Assembly: GCA_009602725.1 (NCBI GenBank)
Contig: WELB01000131.1
Location: forward strand, 284,607-348,606
Reading direction: 5' to 3'
Origin: Spirogloea muscicola
Taxonomy: Eukaryota > Streptophyta > Zygnematophyceae > Spirogloeales > Spirogloeaceae
Length of the DNA stretch: 64,000 bases
A model generated the notes under the pieces. The model did no database searches. It was not told where the DNA came from and saw only the letters and a list, made by a program, of their open reading frames with translations. Positions 28,284 to 40,282 of the stretch are shown here, piece by piece (positions within the stretch are counted from its first letter, which is position 1; each line of letters opens with the position of its first letter). A program made the translations under genes and the position numbers.

Positions 28284-30708
28284 ATGCCACCCGCACGACA
28301 CGAGTCCTGTGACAGTGCTCATGTTGGGCCCAGTCTGCCACGTCGCCGGCTGCAGAACCTCAGGCCGTCTGCTCACCAAGTGTCTGGCCACCGCTTTGAA
28401 GGTAATGACCGGCACTCAGCGTCTCCACCTTGGTCACGTCGTGCTCTGAGGAACAGGCAAGCAGAGGCTTGCTTGCCTGCTCACTGCTCGAGAGCCCTTG
28501 ACGCGCAAAAGAGCTGCCAATGTGCTCTACGTCATGAACATCTGCGGCGACCAGGCGTAAGGGTCTGATTCAGGCTTTGAGTGTGCGTAAGGACAGTCAA
28601 CTATCGAGCAGTTCTGTGGCAGTGTAAATTCGCACTCCCGATAGACACTGTCTGCTAGTGCTGTATGACCTCATATGTTGATCCTGTTCCGGCGGCTGTC
28701 AGAGGGGCGAAGAGGGTCGCTCGTCGACGAAAGCGGCAGGTTCTACAAGCCGCTGCAGGGAGGTGAAAGGGGTGACCAGGAGACGAGCTTCTATGAGAAG
28801 ATCCAGGCGGACGAGAGCGTCCCAAAGAACATTCTGGCTTACTTTCCGCGGTACTATGGGACGGTCGTTGTGAACGCAGAGGATGGCAGCGGACCTTGCA
28901 ATATCCCCTCTGCGCTGCCCTCTTCACGTTGAGAGCACCAGTAGCCATTGGTCACTTTACTTACTGAAGATTCGCTGCAGGTAGTGAACAGAGGCATCTG
29001 AAAGTGCTGCTCCACGATAGTCAGTGAGAAGGCTCTCTTGAGAATATATGACCTAGCTCTCGTGACTCAAAGGGGCATACCTTACGTTTATATACCTTGA
29101 CTTCGTACACAGCATGCAGTCCTTGAGAACCTGACACACGGGTACAAGCACCCAGCTGTGGCTGACATCAAGGTGGGAGCTCTTTCACCAGCACATTCAT
29201 GTCGCTGCACATACGTCTGCCTGTACTCTGGTCACAAGCTTTGAGCTCAGGAAGACCTGGCATGCTGAGGATTTCTGATTGTCAAATGCTTGGGTCACGA
29301 TTGGCATGATCCTCAAGATGGGGGCGCGCACTTGGCACGAGGGAGCGAGTGAGTCCTACATTGCCAAGTGCAAGTGAGTTGAAAGACAAGCCTTTCCATG
29401 GCTTCCCATCAAGTCTATTTGTCTGTCTGCTTGTCTTCAATTACAAGCCTTTACATGGCTTCACATCAAGTCTGTCTGTCGGTCTGCTTATAGCTAGCAT
29501 AGCATTGCAGGTCGCATGCATCAGTAACCATCTCATCAGAGGACTTCAACGATCTCTGAGCTCCACCTATTGAGTTTCGGCAGAGAGAAAGATTCCTCGA
29601 CCACGTCAAGCGAGTTGGGCTTCAGGATAGGGGGCATGCAGGTGCATGTCGCATTCGAGCAGTCACAGCACTCTGCTTTTACAGAGAGGAAATATATAAT
29701 AGAGCATTGGGACATGTGATGTAATATCTGTTTGGGAGGGAACCTACTGTCTGCCACCCCAGTATACATGCAAGGTCTCCTGAAATACTTGGACTTGGTG
29801 TCCTTCTCCCTGCAGCGCCAAAATGTTAATTGTAAAAGCAAAGCTTTTAGTCTACTTGTCACCGACTCTTGGCAACTGTGGGCCTGGCTCTGATCTTGTT
29901 TACACTCAGGTCTACAATGAGAGACAGGGGACCACGTGGCGCGCAGACCGGAAGTGGTGTAAAAATATAAAAGCAAGCGAGATGCACTCGGTACTTCTCA
30001 GATTCGTGTCGTCTGACTGTGGACAAGACGAGGCTCCGTTTGATGGCAAGCACGCTCCGTTTGATGGCAAGCACGCAAGTGAGGTATATGTTGAGGTGGT
30101 GGCGAAGCTGCAAGAGCTCAAGAGCTGGTTAGCACTTTCTCGCCTTGGACTGACAGATGAACTTTGTAACTCTCCTTTCTTGACTCCAATAGTATACCTC
30201 GTTCTAGACTTGAATGCACATTCTACATGGCTGGGACAGCACTTGTTGCTGCTGTAGATCTTTAGAAGTATGCATTAGGATGCGGAAGAGCACTTTGACC
30301 GCTTGCGCACCTGGCAAGCATTCTTACATTATGGAGTCTGCATCCGCGCACCAAAGTTTGTGCCCTGTCTTGGGTAGGGACAGTGCTTCGCTTGTGGTTA
30401 GATTCACAAAGTTATGTTGCCCGTGCTTGTCAAACAGCAAGTCCTGATTACTGCATCTTATGATTGTGGACAGGTTTGAAGTGCAGCAGAGCTACCAATT
30501 CTACTCAGCATCAGTGCTCTTCATTTATGAAGGAGGCGACCTGAAGGCCGAGGAAGGCACGAACAGCAGCACCGAGCAGGCCCGGAAGCTCAGCACACGT
30601 CTTGTGGATTTTGCCCATGTGACATACAATGACCAGAAGGACGAGAATTTCCTCCGTGCTATTCAGGCACTCATTGCACACCTGTCACTGTTGATCACCT
30701 CTGCTTAG
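28284..30708 (+). CDS. Inositol polyphosphate multikinase (IPMK/IPK2 family)
   Basis: Kinase that phosphorylates IP3/IP4 toward IP5, feeding phytate and inositol pyrophosphate signalling. The start at 28284 is the first ATG in frame and is tentative. Exon 1 holds SAHQVSGHRFE, the conserved HQVAGH region. The next (about 28698-28900) holds LVDESGRFYKPLQGGERGD and ILAYFPRYYGTVVV. Then come about 29120-29172 (LENLTHGYKHPAVADIK), 29318-29372 (MGARTWHEGASESYIAKC), 29581-29640 (KDSSTTSSELGFRIGGMQ), 29910-30126 and 30473-30708. The catalytic motif PxxxDxKxG is split by an intron: PAVADIK then MG. The RLVDFAHV block near the C-terminus is the second conserved site. The exon at 29910 contains a tandem seven-residue duplication. 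It ends LLITSA-stop. Confidence 0.9.
29388..29490. repeat. Tandem repeat of about 58 bases in a kinase intron
   Basis: Two adjacent copies share CAAGCCTTTCCATGGCTTC / CAAGCCTTTACATGGCTTC, then CATCAAGTCTGT and TCTGTC text. They lie in the intron after the exon ending near 29372. Confidence 0.8.
30033..30074 (+). repeat. In-frame 21-base tandem duplication
   Basis: GCTCCGTTTGATGGCAAGCAC occurs twice in a row with no mismatch, inside a coding exon of the inositol polyphosphate multikinase. It gives APFDGKH twice, in the variable loop before the SEVY block. Exact identity suggests a recent event or an assembly artefact. Confidence 0.95.
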
Positions 30709-30838
30709 AGGAGTGTCTATGCACATCATTTCTGTCATTATCATTGCCAATTAACATCGATTGAATGTAACAAATGTCAAAGGCTTCCCAGTTATACCAG
30801 CCCTCGCCAACTTTTGGTGGTCCATGTAGACAGAGCTC

Positions 30839-31625
30839 CTAGATGTCATTGCTGTCATTACGCAAGGCAGTGGCTCCACGCTTCAATATGAGGCAGGTGC
30901 AAGGCCAGCCACTCGCCCTGGAGCTCACCATCTTCAGCGCTGCTACTGTAGTCAACATATGCCGTACTTCATCCCACAACCTTTCAAACTCCTCAGTGAG
31001 TCTTGACAATGCTTCTCCAGGTACAAGTGGCAGATGTGACATGCTTTTGACAGTAGGAAGCGAGGGACACTGAATCTTGCACAAGCAGCTTGGCATGGCA
31101 TGCGTCACCGCTCTTATCACTCATCATCATCATGATCATGCTTGCTTGCTTGATTTAGAAATACCTATGACAAAGAGAGCACTCATGACATTTTGCAGCG
31201 ACAACTTTGCAAGTCGCTCATGTCATTGAGCTGCTGGAAGCATCCAGAGAGTATGCATCCGGTACTTACGCGCCTGCCAGTATTACTTGCACGCCCTGGG
31301 CGAACAATCTGTTGGCAGAGGACTTGAAGTCGAAAGAATTTCAAGCGAATATATGAATGACAAAAATTCATACCCGCTTGCTGCAAAGATTCGAAAAAGT
31401 ACACCCAGTGATGCTAGAACAGCCCGGCACTGACAATGGCAGCTCCATGTCTCCAGGTCCAGAGCAAGGGAGTCCAAGTCCAAAGCAAGGAGTCCAGACA
31501 TGGCCCTGCAGGAAGGCCGCACAGCACATGAGCAACCAGTGAGGCCTGCTCGCAACTCACCTTGGCAGGGCTGCACGGACTGCCTGTTGCACTGCAAGGA
31601 GAGCTCACGCTCGTTGCTGTCAGCA
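30839..31625 (-). other. Possible exons of an unidentified minus-strand gene
   Basis: Between two convergent genes the minus strand contains exon-like pieces. One near 31010-30890 reads LSRLTEEFERLWDEVRHMLT then TVAALK, predicted helical. Another near 31620-31560 reads NERELSLQCNRQSVQPCQ followed by a GTGAG donor. I do not recognise the family. The amphipathic, mostly helical character would fit a small complex subunit, but no function is claimed. It may also be non-coding 3' sequence. Confidence 0.25.
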
Positions 31626-31725
31626 CAACTTATTGCGCAAGCTTGGCTTAGTCAAGAAGTCACAATAAATCACTGACCGCGTCACGTGCAATCGTGTGAG
31701 AGCTCCCTCCCTCCATCCCACCAGC

Positions 31726-33645
31726 CTATGCCTCCTCAGAGTCGACTGACGGCCCTGCCTTCGCAGGCACAACTGAGTTGTAGTGCTCCCCAAGGCCGTA
31801 CGCATGGCGATGGTAGGACAATCGAATTGGCGGCCGGGCTGCGACGCCCTTCCCGTAGTCCTCACCCATTTCCACCTCCGGCCCGTCGGCCGTATACACT
31901 GTTACAATGTTCAACGAGGACTCCTTGTAAGATGTACTCGCCAATCAAATTCTCTCGAAGGATTAACGTTTAGGGGTCTAGGGTTTAAGACTTAAGGGTT
32001 TAGGGGTTTAGGGTTTGCAGGCAGCCCAGACAGATTCAGACTCCTCGTGTAGGTCAGAAGAGCACCCAGCAGCCCTCCTAATCTTTGCAGCGAAGTCGCA
32101 TAATACTTATGGATCTTAACTTCTGAGATTGAGGGCTTGGGGGGTAACCCTTCGGAAGAAGGTGCGAAGCGGAGAGTGATAGTGGAGGATGTCAGTGAGG
32201 AGGTCACCAGTAATGCGCCGGTGCAGCGCGTGTGCCAGGGCGCCAAGCTCCAGCTGCCCGCCCCACGCAGCCGTGCCCTCCACGCTGCGGCAGTAGTTCT
32301 CCAGCATCTCTGTGGACTCGTCCCCATTGGCCGTGGACGACGAGTCCCGAGCGCCATCTTCTGCGACGTGACCCAGTGCCGGTCTCACGTCGCCTTACTC
32401 CCAAAGGCATGGCCAGCACCACGACCCTGCCAGCTTCCTTGCGTTACCTCCATCGAGCACCGGCGCAGCAGCAGCAAGCGAGGACCAGCAGCACTCAAGT
32501 CGCATCTGCCACACCTTGACCCAGCTCGCCGTGCACGAACGGCACGAAGTCGTCGGGGTGCTCCCGCATGTATCCAGCGGCCAGCCTCCGCAGTGACAGG
32601 TAGTCGCCGCCGCCGGCGCTGTCGCCGCCCTCCAGGCCGAGCTGGTCTTCCACAGCGCGGTACAGGCAATGCCCGTCCGGCTTCACCTCCTTGACAGACA
32701 GACCCAAGGGCTGCGCAAGGAAGACAGCCGCCATGACATCCGAGTCCATCAGAACACGGCATGAGCGTGCTCATTGCTGGGGTCTCACGAGCTCAGCCAG
32801 GGCGCCGCCGCCGCAACCTCCAGCTTGGACTGAAGGTGCTGGTGCTCGAGGGCCCGCTCGCTGACGATGTCGCTCTGCTCCTCGGCGATGCGCTGCTCCC
32901 GCTCCGCCTCCAGGTGCAGCTTCTTGTCCTTCCTGCAGCAGCGCCATGCAAGACTTGGCTTGTCGGTCGGCTCTGAGAGGACCACCGCCATTGCTGTTGG
33001 GGCGACTGAGCGGTCTGACAAAGGCCCGCAGCCGCAAGTTGGTGTCCATCGGTGCCGACCTCTTCTGGGCCTTGCTCACGCGGCCCTCCTCGCGGCCGCT
33101 GATGGCCGTCGTGACGCCCGCCATGGCCTTGACAACGGCGTCCATCTCACTCTCCCGGCGCGCCGCCGCTGTCTCGCGCTCCTCCGGCGCCCCCGCAGCA
33201 GACGCCACGAAGCCTACGGAGCCGAACCCCGAGACCACAGCCCCGCCACAGCCGCGCCTGAGCGACGCCGCGGCCGCCCGAGAGAGGCGGCGGAGCAGCC
33301 GCCGCAATGGGCGCCGAGGAGGGCCGCCGTTGCGGCAGTTCACGAAGCCCAGAAGCCCACGAAGGCTCCGCCGCAAACGGCGGCCATGGCCGCCAGGCCG
33401 GCTGGGAGGAGGGCGACGGACCGAGGGAGGCGAGCTCGGCGGCGTGGCGGGCGCGCAGCGCGGCGTCGAGGCGCGCGACCTCGTCGTCAGCGGCCTTCTT
33501 CTTGGCTTTCTGCTCCGCCTTGCTGCCGCGCGCTGCGCCGCGCTTCAGCTCCACCTCCCGCCCCGCCAGCTCCCGGATCTCCCGCCTGCTTGCCCGCCAC
33601 CGCCGCCGCCGCCGCCGTCGCCGCCGCCGTCAGAGCCGCGCCGCC
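31726..33645 (-). CDS. OTU-domain deubiquitinase, OTUD6 type (5' end in gap)
   Basis: Cysteine protease that removes ubiquitin. Minus-strand exons from the gap edge: about 33620-33430, an Arg/Lys/Glu coiled coil (GAARGSKAEQKAKKKAADDE, LRARHAAELASLG); about 33190-33050 (DAVVKAMAGVTTAISGREEG); about 32935-32800 (EREQRIAEEQSDIVSERALE); 32720-32520 (PLGLSVKEVKPDGHCLYRAV); about 32340-32213 (EGTAAWGGQLELGALAHALH); and about 31925-31726 (VEMGEDYGKG, then LSYHRHAYGLGEHYNSVV). The catalytic Asp and Cys are in DGHC and the catalytic His is in LSYHRHAYGLGEHY. The coiled-coil N-terminus before the OTU fold is the OTUD6 arrangement. The start codon is probably inside the 751-base gap. It is divergent with RAD4 across that gap. 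Confidence 0.9.
31966..32017. repeat. Interstitial telomere-like repeats in an OTUD6 intron
   Basis: A short run of degenerate TTTAGGG units: TTTAGGGGTCTAGGG, then TTAAGGGTTTAGGGG, then TTTAGGGTTTG. It lies in the last intron of the OTUD6-type gene. Confidence 0.85.
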
Positions 33646-34396
33646 NNNNNNNNNNNNNNNNNNNNNNNNNNNNNNNNNNNNNNNNNNNNNNNNNNNNNNN
33701 NNNNNNNNNNNNNNNNNNNNNNNNNNNNNNNNNNNNNNNNNNNNNNNNNNNNNNNNNNNNNNNNNNNNNNNNNNNNNNNNNNNNNNNNNNNNNNNNNNNN
33801 NNNNNNNNNNNNNNNNNNNNNNNNNNNNNNNNNNNNNNNNNNNNNNNNNNNNNNNNNNNNNNNNNNNNNNNNNNNNNNNNNNNNNNNNNNNNNNNNNNNN
33901 NNNNNNNNNNNNNNNNNNNNNNNNNNNNNNNNNNNNNNNNNNNNNNNNNNNNNNNNNNNNNNNNNNNNNNNNNNNNNNNNNNNNNNNNNNNNNNNNNNNN
34001 NNNNNNNNNNNNNNNNNNNNNNNNNNNNNNNNNNNNNNNNNNNNNNNNNNNNNNNNNNNNNNNNNNNNNNNNNNNNNNNNNNNNNNNNNNNNNNNNNNNN
34101 NNNNNNNNNNNNNNNNNNNNNNNNNNNNNNNNNNNNNNNNNNNNNNNNNNNNNNNNNNNNNNNNNNNNNNNNNNNNNNNNNNNNNNNNNNNNNNNNNNNN
34201 NNNNNNNNNNNNNNNNNNNNNNNNNNNNNNNNNNNNNNNNNNNNNNNNNNNNNNNNNNNNNNNNNNNNNNNNNNNNNNNNNNNNNNNNNNNNNNNNNNNN
34301 NNNNNNNNNNNNNNNNNNNNNNNNNNNNNNNNNNNNNNNNNNNNNNNNNNNNNNNNNNNNNNNNNNNNNNNNNNNNNNNNNNNNNNNNNNNNNNNN
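33646..34396. other. Assembly gap (751 N)
   Basis: Undetermined bases flanked on both sides by GCC-type triplet tracts, between the divergent OTUD6 and RAD4 genes. Long frames that cross it on every strand are artefacts of reading N as open. Confidence 0.99.
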
Positions 34397-37300
34397 CGCC
34401 ACCGCCGGTCCGATCTCCGGCCCCGCTCTCGCCGCGGCCCTCGCCGGCGCCGCCAGCGCCGCCGGCGCCTCGCCGTCGTCGAGCTCCAGCGCTGGCATCC
34501 GCGCCCTGACCGGGGGTTCGTCTTGGCCCAGGCCGGACGCCGCAAGAGGAAGGGGCCGCGGGACTCCGACTACGGCCTGCTCTCGCAGCACCCGAGTGGC
34601 CACGCCGCGCAGCCGGCTGCGTCCAAGGCCTTCGTCGGAGACGTCGTGTGCGGGGCGCCGGCGCAGAGCGCAAAGAGCCTCGAGGAACCCATTGGCACAG
34701 TCACAGCAGACGGGCTGGCGCTGCCGGGCAGTGGCAGAGCGCTCGACGTTGAAAACGGCGGAGGGGAGAGCGCTGACGAGGCCGAGCTGTGGACCGGCAG
34801 GGCCTCGCGGGAAGACGAGCTAGACGGAGCCGAGAGGCAAGCTGCTGAAGTGGACCCCAAGTGCGGCAGTGGGAGCAAGGTTGCAGAGGGAGGTGGCGGC
34901 AGTGGCAGCGAGGACGGGGACTGGTGCTGGATCGACGGCAGCGCTGAAGGCCAGGCTCAGAGCGGTGCTGCGGCGGCCGGAGGCGTCCCCGGTGGCTCTC
35001 ACCGAGGTGGGGACCTGGTGTGGGACGGGCAGCTCTCGATCCCTGCCGATGGCTGCGAGGCTGAAGGAGCGCCGAAGGGCAAGCGGCGGCCTGGCAAGGC
35101 TTCTCTCCGACGAGCCAATGCGCTGGACAAGGTGTGGCCGGTTGCTGGGTTCTGGCCAAGCTCTCAGGATCAGCGTTTAAGTCTTAGCTGCAGACTTCAA
35201 GAAGGGCTTACGGAAAGGAGTACTGGCTAAAACTGCGAGCCTAAAGTGATGCATTGCAGCTCAATTACGGGTTAAGGTTTAGGATTTTGGGGGGTTTACG
35301 GTTTCGAGTTTAGGGGTTTAGGGTTCTGATTTGGTGCTGGGTCACTTTGCATCCTCCATCATTGAGACGGCATCTGCACATGCTCCACATGGTCACGGCA
35401 TGTCGGCCATGACTACTCTAAGTCCACCAACTCGGAAAGATTCGGACAAATGGTCTCACCTCATTCGGTCTGCAGGAGTATGCTGTCATGGTGCACAAGG
35501 CGCACCTGCTCTGCCTGCTGGCAAGGGCCATCCATGCTGAGGACCTTTGCAGCGATCCCCTGTTGCAGGTATGGGTGCCTGACTGAGGTTCTCAATAAGA
35601 GGGTGTTGTTTGCAGTTTGGACCTTATTCTAAAGTGTACCACATAGATGCTATGCTTTGATCCTACAAGCTGACCCTGAGATCCTGCTTATATTGCCGAC
35701 AATAATGGCAGGTTGAACAAAGTCAGTCAAACCATGCAATCAGGCCCTTGCCTGCCATCTTGAGATTTGCAGATGACGTGCTTGCTTAGAATGTAGTGCT
35801 TGCTATAATTGTCGCAGCAAGAGGCAGCTATGCACAAGTCAATGCTGTTTCTTGACCAGGAATCGCATCTAGAGGCTAGCAAATGATCGTTCAATCATGT
35901 AGGGGTTACTTAAGCTTTAGGTAAATGCGCTGCAGCGCTCCTGTGACAAAGCATGACTCTCCTGCCCCTGACGGACGCTGCTGGGCACGTGTCGGCAGGC
36001 CTCGCTGCTGTCCCTGCTGCCAGCAAGCGCTGCGCCTGCTTGCACCAACTTGAGCTGCCTGCGAGCTGAACTCCTCCGACCGCTTGTCGCTTGGGTGAGG
36101 CACGCTTGGCTCATCGGCGCTCCCCAGGTTGCATGCTTGACCTCAAGAGTTGCACACTGATCTGGTCGCGCCACCGGCAGCACGTCCTTCGTCGAGCCAA
36201 GACTTGTCTACTACCGCTTGCTGCTACTTTCAGGATTTTCCGGTGTACTCATTTGCTGCTGACCTTCCTCGCGTACTTTCCTTCTCCTGCAGGTCCAGCT
36301 AACGTTTAGAGTGGAGCCCACCTCCCTGGACGGCCAGTCGTTGGACTCCCACGGCCTCACGGAAGCTGCTGCCAGCAAGTCGGGGACGGCAGAAGAGGCA
36401 AGTAACTGGACCCCCGCTCTGTCGAAGTCCTCCTCACCAACAGGGACTTGGTATAGGGTGTAAGATTGAGCCAAGGCTGGACTGCTAGTGCGTCGCAGAA
36501 GTAGAAACTCAGATTCCACACAAGCTAGGTATGAAGCGTTAGATGATGATCAAGAATGTCAAGTAGACAGTCAACTGTCTTGCCGGTCCTTCTGGAACTT
36601 AACCGTGTTCTCGGCACACTTCATTGGTAGTCAAGTACTTGTGAGGCCGCAGTAGTTTGCAATCTCACCTTGCGGCCATTCGCCTCCTTGCCTCCCTGCC
36701 TCCCACCAAGACCAGGTTGCAGCAATCACAGTCGCTATCTGCCGCTCCCTGGGCCTAACAACAAGGTCAGGCAGCCCCCTGCCAGCCTTCTCCATGCACA
36801 GCACATTTTCTTCCATGAAATTTATCATGCAATCTATTACCGTCAAGCTGCCTAGAGTGCACAAATTGAAATTGCTGACCGTGTAACTTACACATTGTGC
36901 CTTGCCTGCTGCTGTGGGCCTATGCCTGGCATCACCTCGTCTCTGTCGTCTAGGTACATATGTGCACTGGATGTGGTGCCGCTGAAGCCGGACGCCGACT
37001 CGCTGGAGGCCTCCGAGGGCTGGGACGGGGAGACGAGGAGCGAGTCGCCAATCTCCGAGGCAGTGCTGCGGAGCAGGGTGGCCGCCACCGGCCTTGGGAG
37101 GGCGCTGGCAAGGCTGCTGCCTCTGTCGAGAGCCTCCCAAGCATTACAAGCATCAGACTCGTCGCCAGCAATGCCCCCGCCATCCCAGGGTCGCATGCCG
37201 AGCCCGAATGGCAGTCGCCGTCATCGTCACAGCTGGCCAGCGACGGCAAGGGACCCAAGTAGCAGTAGCAAGGGCTTGGCTGCTCCTCCGCCCGAGGTGC

Positions 37301-39912
37301 TGGAGGATGGACTCGTCTCTGAGGAGGCAAGGCCAGCGAGGAGGCGTAGCAAGGGCGACGAGGAGTACGAGCGCCAGCTGGCCATGGCCCTGGAGGCCAC
37401 GGCGGCAGCTTCACCGAAGGGCATGCAGGGCACGTCGCCGTCCACGAGCACCCCCCCGCAGCAGCCGGCGGAGCGGCTGCTCCGCCGCTGGCAGGCCAGG
37501 ACGCCCTCCGCCGCCGACATGGCGGCACCGGCAACGGCTGCAGCTCAATGGTCGCGCAAGATGGGGCCCATTCTCCACTGGGCAGAGGTGTTCTGCCCCG
37601 GTGAGGGCGCAGAGGGGCGGTGGGTGCACGTGGACGGCGCACGCGGCGTGGTGGACGGCGCCAACGATGTGGAGGCTGCGACGGCAGCCGGCTGCTGCCA
37701 GCCCCTTCGCTACGTCCTTGCCTTCGCCGGCGGCGGCGCCAAAGACATCACCCGCCGGTATGTTGTGTATGGAATTTTGGATGTTCTGTCACTAGGTGTT
37801 TCACAGCGATGTCAAGATCAGCACTGAAGCAGTCAGTGGATTTACCCCTCTGATATGCGTCATGCCTGCTGGGTGTTCAGATACATATCGAGGTGGTCAA
37901 GAGTGGCGCCTCTGAGGGTCGATGCCACTTGGTGGGTATGCACCCTCGCGCCGCTGCGGCGCCGTGAGGCAGACGCGTCCGCTGGGAGGCGCACCGACTC
38001 CATCAACACTAAGACCAACCCAGTTGGAGGTACGACAATGGCCAACGGGAGATTGGCTGAGGGGCCGTCTGGCAAAGTTGTGGAGATTGACAACGGGCGA
38101 AGAGAGGGGACGACCAGGCGGGAGCAGTCTCAGCCAATGGAGCAGCCATGCGCCTCTAGTTGTGGTCGGGACGACATGATGCCCCCCAAGACAGAGTTGG
38201 ATCGTCAAGCAAGCTCTGGTGTCGAGTGTTTCGCAACCCTGCGAGACCCAAGCTCCCAGGAGGACGTCGAGATGGAGGTCAGGGAGCTCACTGAGTCCCT
38301 GCCGACCAGCCAGCAGGTGAAGTGGGCGGCCCTCTTGCTCTGTTGCAGACCGCTTGTCAACATCCGTTGAGCTTATATTGCAGGCCTTTTATGATGAGTA
38401 AGAACCTCAACAATGTTACATCCACACTCAAAAAGTGCTGTGGTAGAAGACCACTGATTTTAATGTGGGCTGGCTTGGCAGGCCTACAAAGCACATCCAC
38501 TGTTCGCACTCGAGCGCTGGCTGGGCAAGTACCAGGCACTGCATCCGCGGGGCCCGGTGCTGGGGTACTGCGCAGGGCAGGCCGTGTACCCTCGCGAGTG
38601 CGTCCAGCCGCTGCACACCGCTGACCGGTGGCTGCGGGAGCTCCGCAAAGTCAGAGATGGCGAGCAGCCCGTCAAGGTCCTTCTGACCTCCACATTTGCC
38701 TCCGCTTCTGTTTGCTCTCTTGTGATCACCTTGTTGACAAGTTGGAGCCTTACCTGTAACTGCGGAGGCCATATTGCTTAATGATGAACCCTGAATAAGT
38801 GCCTCAAAGTCTTCTCCGCTTCTTGATGACGCAGATCCTAGCGGCGTCCAAGCTTGCTGGCGTGGACATTGCACTGGAGATGGCAAGGCAGGGCGAGGAA
38901 GGTGGTGCTGGGACTACCTCTGCGCTGTTTGGGCGCTGGCAGACAAGCGCGTGGCGGCCCCCCCCAGCTGTCAATGGCATTGTGCCCAAGGTAAAGCTTA
39001 GCATATTTATTCAGGCTAATCATCAGAGCAAATATCGAAGCATGTGATCATAGAATGCTGCTTGTTCGAGACCAGAAGGCCTGATGTCGAGCATCTGTTC
39101 CTGCTCGCAGAATTCACGAGGCCAGATCGATGTGTGGTCCGCTGAAAGCTTGCCAGAGGGCACCATCCACCTGGCACTGCCGAGGATTGTTCCGGTTGTC
39201 AGGCGACTGGGGTTTGACTTTGCGCCAGCCATGGTGGGCTTTGAGGTCAAGGGCGGCAAGTCCAAGCCCATGTATCAGGGCGTGGTGGTATGCCACGAGC
39301 ATGAAGCTGCTATTCGCCAGGTGCTCACTGTATATCAGGGTAACATTGTCTTGGCAGAACTAGGTGTGAGCCAGAGGAAGCTGCTTGTCTTCAATGATGC
39401 ACTGCTTAACATCAATGATGGCAGCTGAGCAAGCAAGCCGAGTTGGTAGGCGTGCTCGCTGTATGGACTGCTTGCTTAGTGTGGCAGCCGTGGCGCAGGC
39501 GTATGATGAGGAGGAGGCGAGGAGGGCGCTGCAGGCCAGGCGAAAACGGGGGCAGGCCGCGCTGGATCGCTGGCGGCTACTCATCCGGTCTCTAGCCACG
39601 CGCCAGCGCTTGAGGGAGGCGTATGAGGCCGACTGCCAGTTGGATGGTGCGCGTAGCTCCGACTGCAGTCCTGCAGACACCCAAATGGCGACTCCAGTCG
39701 GGGCAGAGGGAAGTGGAGAAGTAGAGATAAGACAGCTGGAGAGGAGTAGCACGTTGGGGATCGGCAGGAAGCTGAGCAGCTTGAGCCAGGATTGGAATCA
39801 GCAGCCGCACGAGCACTGCTTTGGGAGACCAGAGAGCCAGCCAGGAGGCAGCTGTAGTTTGCACATTCGGCGCTGCTTTTGCGGATTCTCCGTGCAGGTA
39901 GAAGAGTTGTGA
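34397..39912 (+). CDS. DNA repair protein RAD4/XPC (5' end at gap)
   Basis: Damage sensor of global-genome nucleotide excision repair; partner of RAD23. The start is probably in the gap. The N-terminal exon (to 35131) is acidic and low-complexity: QAGRRKRKGPRDSDYGLLSQ, then SGSEDGDWCWIDGS and LRRANALDK. The exon from 35478 reads EYAVMVHKAHLLCLLARAI. One near 36018 reads ASLLSLLPASAAPACTNLS. One near 36714-36761 reads VAAITVAICRSLGLTT. The large exon from 36953 starts YICALDVVPLKPDADSLE and includes WVHVDGARGVVDGANDVEAA and YVLAFAGGGAKDITRR. The beta-hairpin domains follow: WWVCTLAPLRRREADA (about 37879), VEMEVRELTESLPTSQQ (about 38268), AYKAHPLFALERWLGKYQAL (about 38486), SAWRPPPAVNGIVPK and IDVWSAESLPEGTIHLALPR (about 39115). 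It ends with the helical YDEEEARRALQARRKRGQAA region and a stop at 39912. Some inner exons are unresolved. Confidence 0.9.
35262..35327. repeat. Interstitial telomere-like repeats in a RAD4 intron
   Basis: Degenerate (TTTAGGG)n text: GGTTAAGGTTTAGGA, then GGGGTTTACGGTTT, then TTTAGGGGTTTAGGGTT. It lies in the first visible intron, between the exon ending at 35131 and that starting at 35478. Confidence 0.85.
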
Positions 39913-40282
39913 CAGACCGCGGCTGGCGGTGGGGCTAGTGGGTGCTGGGAACCATATTGACATTCAATCGACTAAACAAAATGTAATACCTACATCTCAA
40001 TGAGCTGCCCTCGATGGGTGTCAATTGTCTGTCACGGTTGGTCCGTCTTCAATGGACTAGCCAGAGTACATCTAAGGAGCAAGCAGAAATAACGAATGGC
40101 CAGACTGAGATCCAGAAAGGGGTACTGGCCAGTGGCTTCGCAAATCACAATGATCTAACAATGTTGAGCTAAGATAAATGGGCCCCACAATTAGCCACCA
40201 CAAGCTTCTATTCTTGTAGTGCCTCCAATCTAGCTGATGTGTACAACAATTAAGGAAACCTCAGCATATAGGCCTCTTTACA
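39913..40282. other. Convergent spacer, RAD4 / alpha-amylase
   Basis: 370 bases between opposing stop codons, relatively AT-rich. No gene or repeat seen. Confidence 0.6.

Noticed and set aside
32867-35230. Very long frames crossing 33646-34396 on both strands
   Set aside because: They consist largely of undetermined bases read as open codons; real exons on either side belong to OTUD6 (-) and RAD4 (+).
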